A stretch of 64,000 nt of DNA, from contig JARBJD010000071.1 in the NCBI GenBank assembly GCA_033064195.1, forward strand, positions 186,001 through 250,000, in the 5' to 3' direction. The position numbers were made by a program, and so were the translations under genes. Source of the stretch: Blattamonas nauphoetae (Eukaryota; Preaxostyla; Oxymonadida). Of the stretch, positions 1 to 10,171 are shown piece by piece; position 1 is the first letter of the stretch, and each line of letters begins with the position of its first letter. Under the pieces are notes generated by a model. That model was given only the letters and a program-made list of their open reading frames with translations. It was not told where the DNA came from and searched no databases.

Positions 1-181
1 GTCACAATTGACTGGTTGATGTGGGCTAACATTTGACAAATGTCACTGTTTGGGTTGATCACAACTTTGTCCTCATTTCAGCTCTAAACGTCATGAAAAA
101 TGAGAAAACCAGCTATTGATCAACTACAAATCCGTCGCTTTTCCTTCCAAAAAGTGAAGGACTGCAAATTTCTCCGGTTTT

Positions 182-690
182 TTGATAAAAAACAGAAGTG
201 ACATCGACCAAATTTTCGCCCATGTGTGTTTAAGGGAGAAGCCAAACTTTGGGGTGATCTCCGACCATCCCATTTTCATTCGGCTCTCAACCCCTCCCAT
301 CCAGAAGTTCTACCGTCCCTGGCCGAATCCATTTCTTCCTCTTCAAATGCGGAGACTATTAATGAATGTGTCGAACGATTCCTCCCACTGAAGACATATG
401 AATAAAACACACTCCTGTTGCATTCGGAGACCATTTCAATCCACGGCTTATGTGACACTCTGTCACGAATTGTTGAAGGTGGCTCGGCCACTGGAAGCCT
501 GATTGATATTGTGAACTCAATGGCAACCCTCTCCCATCTCTGTTTCCACCCGTCAGAAATCCGTTCAGTGAGAGTGGGAATCTCATCCGTTGTGAAGATA
601 ATTGAGAGTGAAATCTGGATTCCTTCCACGGACTCACCTCTTGAAAGCAACTCTGGATTTCTTCATCTGATCACAGTTTGTTTACTTTGA
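182..690 (+). other. Possible decayed fragment of the armadillo-like hypothetical family
   Basis: Two short plus-strand open stretches in different frames look protein-like. One, near 330-400, reads like a helical segment ending in LPLKTYE. The other, at 418-690, contains DIVNSMATLSHLCF and VGISSVVKIIES. The tone (amphipathic helices rich in Leu, Ile, Ser) resembles the armadillo-like family encoded at 33646-43924, but I see no long shared motif. No clean start or splice pair joins the two pieces. It could be a decayed copy or chance open frames. Bases 1-181 show nothing recognisable. Confidence 0.2.
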
Positions 691-780
691 TGAATTCCAA
701 ACAAACAATTCCGTCGCTGACCACCTCAATGTCGTCAGAATCGTGAGTCGTTTTCAGTTCGTGTTCTTTTTCGGATTTTG

Positions 781-1577
781 GAGTGGGTGAGCAGTGGGCA
801 GGGCTTCATTGTGGGTGAGCAGTGGAGAGGGCTTCATTGTGGGTGGGCAGTGGAAAGGGCTCATTGTGGGTGAGCAGTGGAGAGGGCTTCATTGTGGGTG
901 AGCAGTGGAGAGGGCTTCATTGTGGGTGAGCAGTGGAGAGGGCTTCATTGTGGGTGAGCAGTGGAGAGGGCTTCATTGTGGGTGAGCAGTGGAGAGGGCT
1001 TCATTGTGGGTGAGCAGTGGAGAGGGCTTCATTGTGGGTGAGCAGTGGAGAGGGCTTCATTGTGGGTGAGCAGTGGAGAGGGCTTCATTGTGGGTGAGCA
1101 GTGGAGAGGGCTTCATTGTGGGTGAGCAGTGGAGAGGGCTTCATTGTGGGTGGGCAGTGGCTCATTGTGGGTGAGCAGTGGAGAGGGCTTCATTGTGGGT
1201 GAGCAGTGGAGAGGGCTTCATTGTGGGTGAGCAGTGGAGAGGGCTTCATTGTGGGTGAGCAGTGGAGAGGGCTTCATTGTGGGTGAGCAGTGGAGAGGGC
1301 TTCATTGTGGGTGGGCAGTGGAAAGGGCTCATTGTGGGTGAGCAGTGGAGAGGGCTTCATTGTGGGTGAGCAGTGGAGAGGGCTTCATTGTGGGTGAGCA
1401 GTGGAGAGGGCTTCATTGTGGGTGAGCAGTGGAGAGGGCTTCATTGTGGGTGAGCAGTGGAGAGGGCTTCATTGTGGGTGAGCAGTGGAGAGGGCTTCAT
1501 TGTGGGTGAGCAGTGGAGAGGGCTTCATTGTGGGTGAGCAGTGGAGAGGGCTTCGTTATAGATGAGCAGTGAAGGGA
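781..1577. repeat. 28-bp minisatellite, about 28 copies
   Basis: A head-to-tail array of the unit GTGGGTGAGCAGTGGAGAGG plus GCTTCATT (28 nt). Most copies are identical. Variant copies are shortened or substituted near 838-866, 1147-1163 and 1308-1333, and the edges at 781 and 1550-1577 are degenerate. Because 28 is not a multiple of three, the array cannot encode one continuous peptide repeat. The G-rich strand is the plus strand. There is no spacer structure, so this is not a CRISPR array. Confidence 0.95.
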
Positions 1578-2504
1578 CTATTATCGTGGATTTAGAGAAG
1601 GATTCGAATATCTTGTCATTGCTGCTTCTGTCCCACCAATCACTTTCAACGAGTATCCCGAGACCATGTTTTGTCTTTATGTATTTGTGATGAGCATTTG
1701 CATGATCGCGAACTTGTTGTGAGGAAACCAGCGGGTGAGAGAAGCTCAGAATGTGCACGAACACGAGGATGATACAACGACGGTAGAGATTCAATTGTTG
1801 TTGGAGTGAATCGATTTTACGAGGGAGGGGTGAGTTTTGACAATGTTAGCTGAATGTGTAGCACTGCGTGTTCGGGACAAATGCGAGACATTCGGAATGG
1901 TTCTTGGTAGCGACATGGTGAATGATTGTTGAGATCCTGAAGTGGATCAGATCGTGAAATGAGGGAATCGGAGATGAGAATCGTCATCGGCTGAACATGC
2001 TGGGAGTGACTGTGCCTACGAGTGAAGATCTCACTCAGTTCAAGGGAGACGAAGAGAGAGTGGAAGGGAAAGTGAATCAATCGGGTGGTTGAGGCAGAGA
2101 TCGTCAACTTTGAGTGACGAGGAGGGAGAAGCTGTTGCAGTGGAGAGAGAATCGATCGTGATTGCCGAGGGAGAGGAGTGGCAGTTTTGAGTGATTCCTG
2201 AGGTTAGATTTCTACACTCGATGGGTGAGATCTTGCGATGAGGTGTGATGCATTGGGATGGAAATCGTGTCGGATGCTTGGTGAGGAGGATGATGTCGGG
2301 ATGGTGTGTTGTTTTGTGAAATGGGTGAAGTGTGAAGTGTCTGGTGGAGCGGGTGAGGAGTGTGTAGAGTCTGACAAGTTTTGTGAACGTTTATTGTGGT
2401 TGGTGATTCACTGTGAGGAATCCTGAAAAGGATGAGACGGTTGCCAGAGTGGCATATTGTGATGTGGGATGTGAAATGGTTGTAGTGGATGTGTTTGTGT
2501 GTTG
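1578..2504. other. Gene-less stretch between minisatellite and beta-helix fragment
   Basis: I see no gene I can support here. Short frames on both strands lack an ATG start, conserved motifs or matching splice sites. One minus-strand frame near 1794 has a hydrophobic N-terminus but begins with TTG and runs into the minisatellite. The area may be decayed sequence continuing from the broken beta-helix gene to its right. Confidence 0.4.
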
Positions 2505-3276
2505 TCAGAGTTCGTCGGTGTTTTGTTGCGATGACTGCCCAGCCTCGTCGGACACAATCCGAAGCGAGTACCCCGAGAAAGACGACCTCACTCGACGAAT
2601 CACTGGCAACACTCGTCCCACTACCACAACAAGTCCAGCGTGTCTAGAATCCGACAAAGAATGAACAATCTTCCGCTTCTTTTCCAGAACTGGAACTCCA
2701 AACGAATCGCGATCCAGAACGACACCACTCACTCCCGTCTCTTCAAACCAACTCCCACACAGGTCGATCTTTGTTTGGCCGACTCCAACACTCCACACGG
2801 CAACTCCTCCTCTCTTCTCAACTTCATTCCCTTCCCATAAGACATTGCTGTCCACAAACACATTCTCAAACAACTCAACTTCTTTTCGGTCTTTCACATT
2901 CGAACTCCCAACCTCAACAATCAACACTCCTCCCTTCTTCGATGATCCCCTTCTTCCAACCACTGTCCCACTTTCAGAGAACACACAATTCACAATCGAT
3001 GTCTTCTCTTGCCATGTCGAGACCACAATCACTCCCATCCCATCTCCCACCACCACACTCTCAACTCGCTCTGCCGACACAAGCACACTATCCCTCATCT
3101 CAAAGTGTGATTCTTTCAATTTTGATGATGAGAAATGAACAAGTGGAGCGTTTTGAGTCCCAACTCCAATGAATCTGCTTTCTTCCATCTCAACTCCCTC
3201 CATCACAACCTTCTTTACTGATAACGACCTCAACTGAACCAACGGTTGCTGATTGCACAGAATATGCCTTCCCAAA
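2505..3276 (-). pseudogene. Beta-helix surface protein fragment, probable decayed 3' part of the gene at 3277-6117
   Basis: The minus strand is open for 256 codons with no ATG at its head. Its repetitive short strands, such as SIVNCVFSESG and ELFENVFVDSN, are typical of a right-handed beta-helix, and the segment is rich in Val, Ser and Gly. It lies directly downstream of the TAA ending the 946-residue beta-helix gene. The first codons after that TAA, read in the upstream frame, spell FGKAYSVQSATVGSVEVV, which matches the upstream repeat LQFGVSYGVLSL. The true frame therefore continues past the stop and then seems to slip into this 256-codon frame. I read it as the decayed tail of the same gene. 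A separate exon joined by an intron I did not find is the alternative. Confidence 0.5.
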
Positions 3277-6117
3277 TTAGAGATGAGTCGTGCTCTCTGT
3301 CCACGCTGTTGAGATCACAGCTGTGCATTGTGTGTCAGAATCTCTTGCCAGCGCTCCTTCCACGAAAAGATCACTGTCTGTTGGTTTGACTTTGATGGTT
3401 CCTTCTCCATCAGGAAACAACGCCGCCTGGAACGAAAGCGTGAGTTGATCCTTCTTTCCATTCAACGAGTGAGTAACCAATGCAAAGATCCGCGGCGGTT
3501 CGTCAGGCATTGATATCACAATGTCGGAGATGATGACGGATTGTGTGCGGTCGGAAGCAATAAGAGACAACACTCCATACGAAACACCAAACTGGAGCTG
3601 TTCCTTCCTTCCTTCGTCCTCTGTCTCAAACGGATACAGAATCTCTTCCACATCCGACAGAACTCCATTCTCATCTGTCAACACTTCCCGAGTAATCGTG
3701 TCTTCCGAAGTGTCCGTTCGCTTCATCTTCAAAATGTGGTTCTTGTTCTTTTCAAGTTTCACTGATTCGAATGACAGTTTCACTTTCGTCTTTCTCACAT
3801 CCACAAATCCACTCACACTCACTTTCGAAAGTCGAGCTGCTTCCAGAACACTGAATCCAACTCCAGAGGCAATTACGATCGATGTGGTTGGATGTTCTTC
3901 ACTAACAATTCCAGTCAGTGAATAGTCTGTCTGCTCACTCAAATCCCCATCCTTCCCACTCACTCCCTTCTGAACACTTCCCACACTCTTCCCAAACTCG
4001 TCATCTTTGAATGACACTTTCAAAGTGATGCTGTCGTTCAGAGTGAGTGTGCCGGGGCCTTCGGGAATGTCGAAACCAGAAAACGACAGTTCCACTTGTG
4101 TCTCACTCGCATCGAGATCACACGAGGCATGAAGAAGGATTGGCGACACGGGAATGACAATTGTGGACGGAACTGTCACAGAGTGGTTCGAAAGTGAGGC
4201 AGCGAGGAGTGTGTAGTCGGAGAGAGGATATTGGAGGACGCCTAACTCTCCAACTGACGACGAACACGTACCATCTGTAGACGAAGAGAATGAGAACAGC
4301 AACATTCGCCCAATCTTCGGTGCCTCTCCATCCACTTCTTGTCGTGTTCCTTCCACATTCGAAACAATCGCGATCATTGTCCCAGACACTGCCTTGTTCA
4401 ATGTCAGTGTGAGAGTCACCTTGCCGTCTTCGGTCAGTGTCGACGCGAGTGAAACGACATTTACTTTGAATTCTGGGTTGGGGAGGAGTGTGCTGTTATC
4501 TATCGTGCCATTCGTCACTCGTTGTTTGTTGGACGATGTGGAATCACAGGTCGAGAACGAATCGGAATCGAAAGAAGTGTTGTAGAGAAAGAAATCATGT
4601 CCGTCTCCACTCTTTGCAGCGTTTTGTCGGAACTGGACGAAGGAGAACTTGTGAGTCGAACATTGATATAATCGAACAGCTCCTCCAGCATAACCTGAAG
4701 CCGGAACGAGTTGGGTGCAATTCTGGAAGAGAGTGTTGGAGACACCAGAAGAAGCTCCGAAGTCACAACTTTGGAGGGAGAGTGCACCACCATTGTAATG
4801 GGCTACCGAATTCAGGAAGACACACTCAGAAATAGAGAGATCAGAGATGTTATTGATTCGGATGGAACCACCGTTCCAAACTGCAGAACAACCAACGAAG
4901 GAGGACGAGGAGAGTGAGAAGGATGACTGTCCGTTTGACGGAGGACTGAGAAACATGGCTCCTCCACCTTTGTAAAGAGAAGCAAAGCAATCGTGGAAGG
5001 CGCATTGCTCAATTTTGAGGATGCTCTCAACATTGTCTGCACAGATCGCTCCACCTTGGGTGCTCGTCGTGCATTCCTTGAACGTGCAGAGGGTGAAGAC
5101 GTGATTCGGAGGGGTTTCGGAAGTGATTTCGGTTGTAATATTGAAGTGATCGTTGAGTCGAGAGTTTGTGTCGGATTCTTCGTTGGGCGAGGAGGGGGTG
5201 TGGCAGCCAATGAACGACGTGTTGTGCGACAGCACAGATCCCCCATCACCCATTCCCACAATCGCTGTTCCACTCAGATGGTTTGTGCAATTCCTAACTG
5301 AACAACCCAAAATCCCTTCATCAATCACTTCCACACCTCTTCTCTTCTCCACGCTGCTCGTCGTGTTCCAAATCCGGCTTCCAATCAAACGAGTTCCCAC
5401 CTTCGGAGTCTCCCTTCTTGATTCGCTCGTCTCTTCTTCCCATCCTCCAAAAAGCGGCCCACTCCCACCCATCACACACACATCACATATTTCCATACCA
5501 CTCCACGACACCCAAATCGATCCAACCTCTCTCCATCCATCCGTTTCACCCCAATCATCCCTTTCCAACGATATCTCCCACACCACAGGAAGAAGCACCT
5601 CAAAACTTGATGATTCGTGTACACTCTCAACCACACACACCGATCCCCCTCCATCACCAATCACAAACGGCGTCTGTTCCGCGTTCGACAATATCCTGCT
5701 CCCAACAATCAACACACAAGATGTCCTTAATCTTCCAACGCTCGTCCCCATCCCACTGCTGTCCAAAAACACGTCACATAGTGACACTGTGCTATTTAAG
5801 AACACAAACATCGAGTTTGTGCCTCTTTCTCCTGATATTCCATTCTTCCCGTCATCTTTCACTTTCAGTTTTGATCCTTCGTTTCTTCCTTCCACATGCA
5901 TGATTCTTGTTTCATTTCCTCGAAGATCCAATGTGGTCGATTCAACCAAATAGTCTGCAATCTCATATCGCCCACTCCCAATCTCCAATTCCGTCAAAAT
6001 AGAGTCTTTGTTGTTTGAAATGTCCACTTTCGCATCATCATGTAGAACACGCAACGAATGCAATAGTTCCTCTTGGCTCATCACCAATCGGCATATCAGC
6101 TGGAAAAGTAGTATCAT
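3277..6117 (-). CDS. Secreted beta-helix surface protein with Ig-like repeats, probably prematurely ended
   Basis: This 946-residue frame starts at an ATG followed by a short hydrophobic leader (MILLFQLICRLVMSQ), a likely signal peptide. Residues of roughly 60-480 form short repeated strands with GGAI/GGAM/GGAL turns and Cys-rich steps (GGAICADN, GGGAMF, YNGGALSL), as in Pmp-like right-handed beta-helices. From about residue 510 to the end there are three or four repeats of about 110 residues resembling Ig-like domains, with motifs such as LQFGVSYGVLSL and KKDQLTLSF. It is probably displayed or secreted at the cell surface; the partner is unknown. It is divergent with the kinase gene at 6343, with 225 bp between start codons. 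The TAA at 3277-3279 sits where Gln is expected in LQFG, so the product is probably truncated by a C-to-T change. Confidence 0.75.
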   Translation of the reverse strand: MILLFQLICRLVMSQEELLHSLRVLHDDAKVDISNNKDSILTELEIGSGRYEIADYLVESTTLDLRGNETRIMHVEGRNEGSKLKVKDDGKNGISGERGTNSMFVFLNSTVSLCDVFLDSSGMGTSVGRLRTSCVLIVGSRILSNAEQTPFVIGDGGGSVCVVESVHESSSFEVLLPVVWEISLERDDWGETDGWREVGSIWVSWSGMEICDVCVMGGSGPLFGGWEEETSESRRETPKVGTRLIGSRIWNTTSSVEKRRGVEVIDEGILGCSVRNCTNHLSGTAIVGMGDGGSVLSHNTSFIGCHTPSSPNEESDTNSRLNDHFNITTEITSETPPNHVFTLCTFKECTTSTQGGAICADNVESILKIEQCAFHDCFASLYKGGGAMFLSPPSNGQSSFSLSSSSFVGCSAVWNGGSIRINNISDLSISECVFLNSVAHYNGGALSLQSCDFGASSGVSNTLFQNCTQLVPASGYAGGAVRLYQCSTHKFSFVQFRQNAAKSGDGHDFFLYNTSFDSDSFSTCDSTSSNKQRVTNGTIDNSTLLPNPEFKVNVVSLASTLTEDGKVTLTLTLNKAVSGTMIAIVSNVEGTRQEVDGEAPKIGRMLLFSFSSSTDGTCSSSVGELGVLQYPLSDYTLLAASLSNHSVTVPSTIVIPVSPILLHASCDLDASETQVELSFSGFDIPEGPGTLTLNDSITLKVSFKDDEFGKSVGSVQKGVSGKDGDLSEQTDYSLTGIVSEEHPTTSIVIASGVGFSVLEAARLSKVSVSGFVDVRKTKVKLSFESVKLEKNKNHILKMKRTDTSEDTITREVLTDENGVLSDVEEILYPFETEDEGRKEQLQFGVSYGVLSLIASDRTQSVIISDIVISMPDEPPRIFALVTHSLNGKKDQLTLSFQAALFPDGEGTIKVKPTDSDLFVEGALARDSDTQCTAVISTAWTESTTHL

Positions 6118-6342
6118 TCACCTCGATTTCGGAAAGTGAATGTGACTGTGATCTGACCCTTTACTTGCATGGTCGTTCGTCGAATGGAATCCTCGTTTGA
6201 CATTAACACCATATCTCCATCAGTTTCTGCAATGCAAGTGTTTCTCTAAGTTTTGCATGACAGAATTCACTCCTGAGTGTTCTAACACGATCATGCCCAT
6301 TGGCAGCCCCGTCATTTTGATCAGCCCAGATCCCAGCAAAAC

Positions 6343-8294
6343 ATGACCAACCGTGAAGTCACCAAAGCGTACACGGCAACAGGAGTCAGTTTTTTTCTAT
6401 TCACCAAAACTCTAGGCTGGTCAACTCCCAGTAACTGTGGGGGAACGACTCACATACATCAAAGAAGCATCTCCTGGGTGGTCACTTTGCACAAATGCAG
6501 GTGGCACGCAAGGTGTGACACCATGCTGTTTTCATCTCAATCTGGCATGTAGGTTATGTGCCCACCTCGTATATTAAGGAGGTTGCAGCTGGCGGCGGAG
6601 GGCAATGGGTTGAGGCCAGTTCCGACTATACTGGAAACCCTTCAGATCCACGATGCATTGGCTTTAAAAAGGGTGACAGATTTGAGCTCGTTAGTCAATC
6701 AGGGGCGTGGTGGACAGTTAAACACCAGGGAGCACAAAAACTCGTTCCTGGAAGCTATATGAAAGTCTCCACACCACCAGCGGCCGCCCTGTCCACTCCA
6801 AGAACCGGAGCGATAGTTTCGGCAGTAGTTGGTGTATCTGTGCCCCCACCACCCCCTTTCATCCCAGAACCATACTCCGTTCGACCCAAGGCCGTGTCTA
6901 GTGGTGGTAGGAGAGGAATGTCAATGCAAGAGCAACTTGCAGATAGAATCCGGACAATGGCAGAGAAGAAGGCACGAGACGAGGCAGCACAAAAAAGAGG
7001 TGAAATCACGCCTGCCATTTATGGACAACATTCCGGATCAACAATCTCAATATCGTACACGACTCATCGTGTGATTCCGATTCGAAAACAGAAGATAACA
7101 TCAACATCACTAAATTCTGGTATTGGTGTCCCTGAAGAATGTATTCATCTCATCCTTCATTCCTTAATTCTGTTTTAGACAAGTTCATCAGAAACATCAG
7201 CGATGGGGGATCGGGGAGTGTGGTGGAGGTGGAGGAAAAGTCAACGCGACTCCACTTAGCTGCGAAGATGATTCGATGCATATCAGACAAGGATTCTCAC
7301 AGAATTGCTCGAGAAATCCATCGAAATGAATTGTTCACTCATCCGGGAATTGTGTATGTGACGGAGGTTGTTGAAATGACAAACATGACAGCGATTGTGA
7401 TGGAACTTGGGCGGATGTCTCTCGCTCAATTCGTGGCTGATTATGATCAACGAGGAGTTCTTATCCCTCGCCATGTTTGCCTTTCTCTAATCTGACCCAC
7501 TCCTCTCCATCCACAGCTGGTATATCGTTTTATGGTCGACATTTCAGCTGCCCTCAGTTTTATGCACAATCATCCGAAAGAACAAACGGCACACGCTGAC
7601 GTCAAAATGGAAAACATTTTATTGTTTGAAGGAAACCATGCCAAACTTTGTGTGTTGTCCTGACTTATTTTCACCCTATTCATTATCTCACTCCTCACAC
7701 ACACTCGTTCTCATATCCGTTCTACATCAGGCGATCTTGGAGCAGCAGAATCAGAGCAAACCACAGCCACCTGTGGATTGGGGACTCAACAATACCTCTC
7801 ACCGGAGAGGATTAATGACGATACTGGAAAGGCTTCACCTGCGTCGGATGTTTGGGCATTGGGCATAGTTCTGTTTCAGCTGCTGTTTGGTGAGCCTCTC
7901 TTCAAGTCAAAGAACTCAGCTCGGATCCTCAACGAAATACTCTCGTTCAAGCCATTCAGTGTTCCGAAATTGTGTGGGGAGGAAGAGCGACAGCTCCTTA
8001 TGAGAATGCTTGACCCGGCATGTTCTCTCATCATTCTCATTCTCTCTTTTAACTCTATCCGTCACCGTGGCTTCATATCTCTTCATTATTCCGTTGCCAT
8101 CTATATTTCAGGATCCGGTCACTCGTGTGACCAGCAAACAACTATCGGAATCTAAAATGCTCAGGTGCTTGATAAATACAAAAGATGAGTTATGGATCAT
8201 CAAAGAACAAACAGACAAGGAGTTTCAAGATCAAGTTTCTCAACTGATCCAGAGAAACAAGGAATTAGAGGCACAACTGAAGATTAAGTGCTAA
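6343..8294 (+). CDS. SH3-SH3-protein kinase (seven exons)
   Basis: Exons join(6343..6384, 6416..6512, 6553..7119, 7179..7474, 7517..7649, 7731..8017, 8112..8294) give 534 residues. The first SH3 domain (about 7-60) ends in GYVPTSYIKEV and exists only after removing introns of 31 and 40 nt. A second SH3 (about 70-120) carries GAWWTV and LVPGSYMKV. A Pro-rich basic linker follows. The kinase domain (about 235-490) has the AAKMI lysine, catalytic-loop HADVKMENIL (HAD for HRD), DLG for DFG, GTQQYLSPERI for the APE segment, and DVWALG. The key Lys, Asp, Asn and Asp are all present, so it is probably active. A short coiled coil ends the protein. The SH3 pair suggests binding to proline-rich partners in the cortical actin system (inference). 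The fifth intron to the sixth, 8018-8111, begins with GC, giving MLDPDPVTR across the junction. It ends convergent with the membrane protein gene at 8548. Confidence 0.85.
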
Positions 8295-8547
8295 TAAGCT
8301 TGTTACAATGGCTATATCATAGTCATTGGTTTCACTGTTTTTTCCTTCATCTCCCACATGAGATTTAATCCAAACTTTTGTTCTGATCCCTCACAGATGT
8401 CTGACGATCAAAGAGTCTGTAAACTTGTCCCATGAGAGATTGACTGATTGAGAAAACAACGCTAAGAATCAAGTTCGTGATAAATAAGCTTCGACGAAAG
8501 ACAAAAAACCAACCCAAAAGCATGATATGAAATAGCGTCAATACACT

Positions 8548-9813
8548 TCATTCCTCCGTCCCTTCTCCTGCCTTTACTTCAACTGATCCAGATTCTGGTT
8601 CGGCAGCCTGTATATCTGACGGTTGCGTGTTCTGTGGAGATGTGACATCCACAATTTTGAGTGGTTCTGAACTGGACTTGTCAGGATGTGGTTGTGCTTC
8701 TGTTTCGGTTTCTTCAGTCACAGGTGCTGCCTCTACCTGAACAACAGGGTTGGTGACTTCCTCGTTCTGATTTTCCTTCTCCCCTTCTTCATCTTCTTCA
8801 TGTCGTTCTTCGGGATCTGTTTGATCAGTTTTCATCTCTGTTTCGGCGTTTGCGACTGTTTTCTTATCTTCCTTCGGCTTCTTCTCCTTGTTTCCTCCCG
8901 ATTTGCTGCGTTTGACACAGCAGACGACGACAACCAGGACAACGACGAGGGCCACAACAACAACGATAATGACAGGTATTATCCACCATGGAAAGTTGGT
9001 TCGAGTGATTGGAGGGAGATCAAGAACTGTAACTGATTTGGAACGTGCGAATTCGAGCGGCCCAGAATTTTCTTCTTTGATGGAGACAAGTTGGTAGGAG
9101 TGGTTCCTTATGAGTCCATCCGTTGTGTCGGTCTTTTCATCAGCTGGAAGGAGGAGAAATGACCCTCCTGAGTCTCTTGTGAAGGTGATCTCAACACTTC
9201 GAGTGACGTTGAACAAATCGAGGTCACTGAATGTCAATGTGTGTTTTGTAAGAGCGAGGTCCGTTCCTGTCAGCAAGAGGAATTGATGGTTGACAAGTTT
9301 GTCGCCCGGCGAGATTCCATCGTGCTGAATATAGAGCCATTCCGATTTGATCTCGACGGTTTTCAAAGTCGGGATATTGTTGATAGAATATGTCTGACCT
9401 GCGGTGAAGGTTGTGGATAGTCCAATTGAATTCTCAACCTTCATCAATTCGTAGGTTACTCCGAATTGGAAGCTTGGTTCAGTCCGATTTGTGTTCAATT
9501 CTCCAGTTTGAAACAGGCCATCACTATTTTTCTGGAATGTTGTGTTCATCTCCCGAGTCCCACCATAGATGCGGTAGAAGAGTGTATAGGAATCAGAAGC
9601 GGCGGCGGGTACTTTCATGAGTAAGACGACAGAGGTTCTGCTATCATTGGTGATATGCGAGACTTGAGTGACAACCAAAGTTGCTTGCATAGATAGGGCC
9701 AGACATGAGAGAAGACAAAACATTGCAAAAAGTTGAGGATAATAAGTGATTCCGAGTGGAGAAGGAATTGATGAACCCATAACAAAAAACATCCTAAACT
9801 TCTTAAAAAACAT
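8548..9813 (-). CDS. Single-pass membrane protein with Ig-like ectodomain repeat and acidic tail
   Basis: One uninterrupted frame of 421 residues. Met31 (MFCLLSCLALSMQA) would give a cleaner signal peptide than the first Met, so translation may begin about 90 nt further in. The ectodomain (about 45-270) has motifs like FQFGVTYELMKVENS and potential N-glycosylation sites (NTT, NRT, NVT, NHS), and resembles the repeats of the beta-helix protein at 3277-6117. One long hydrophobic span (WWIIPVIIVVVVALVVVLVV) lies near 275-300, followed by a Lys-rich stop-transfer and an acidic Glu-rich cytoplasmic tail of about 120 residues with no recognised domain. It is likely a surface receptor or adhesin paralogue that has kept only the Ig-like part. 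Function not recognised. Confidence 0.8.
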   Translation of the reverse strand: MFFKKFRMFFVMGSSIPSPLGITYYPQLFAMFCLLSCLALSMQATLVVTQVSHITNDSRTSVVLLMKVPAAASDSYTLFYRIYGGTREMNTTFQKNSDGLFQTGELNTNRTEPSFQFGVTYELMKVENSIGLSTTFTAGQTYSINNIPTLKTVEIKSEWLYIQHDGISPGDKLVNHQFLLLTGTDLALTKHTLTFSDLDLFNVTRSVEITFTRDSGGSFLLLPADEKTDTTDGLIRNHSYQLVSIKEENSGPLEFARSKSVTVLDLPPITRTNFPWWIIPVIIVVVVALVVVLVVVVCCVKRSKSGGNKEKKPKEDKKTVANAETEMKTDQTDPEERHEEDEEGEKENQNEEVTNPVVQVEAAPVTEETETEAQPHPDKSSSEPLKIVDVTSPQNTQPSDIQAAEPESGSVEVKAGEGTEE

Positions 9814-10171
9814 TCACCAGACGCGAATGAAAAGAGTTAAACATCTTTCTCTGCCCAGGATCAGTATTAATTCGGTCTGAAAAGGCGTCTCCATTCAATC
9901 GAAGCCCGATCTCATTGATAACACGACTGTTCCAATAGAACAAACAGGTGTCACACAATGGTCACTTTCAACTCCTGGACCAGTTTCCTTCGCATTTTTT
10001 CTCCCTTTTATCTCTTGTTACACGAAATGTTGACTCCAATGTCGAGGTATGATTAACACTCAGAGATCCCACGATATACTCAAGTTAAGAGAACAAATTC
10101 CGTACAGTACCCACTTTTTTGTGACCTCTTCCCGATTCAATCATGAATCCAATTCCTTTATACATATTTCC
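9814..10171. other. Divergent intergenic region
   Basis: 358 bp between two divergently transcribed genes. It should hold both promoters. I see no distinct motif, RNA gene or repeat. A plus-strand frame starting at 10049 runs into the coiled-coil gene, but the ATG at 10172 begins the part that looks like conserved helix. Confidence 0.4.

Noticed and set aside
781-1577. CRISPR-like array
   Set aside because: The repeats abut with no unique spacers and the genome is eukaryotic; it is a minisatellite.
1525-1794. Minus-strand frame with a signal-peptide-like start
   Set aside because: It begins with TTG, not ATG, and runs into the minisatellite.
3277-6117. Reassigned code with TAA and TAG as glutamine
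   Set aside because: Very long frames (2,967 and 1,423 codons) contain many CAA/CAG and no in-frame TAA/TAG, and several genes end plausibly in TAA or TAG.
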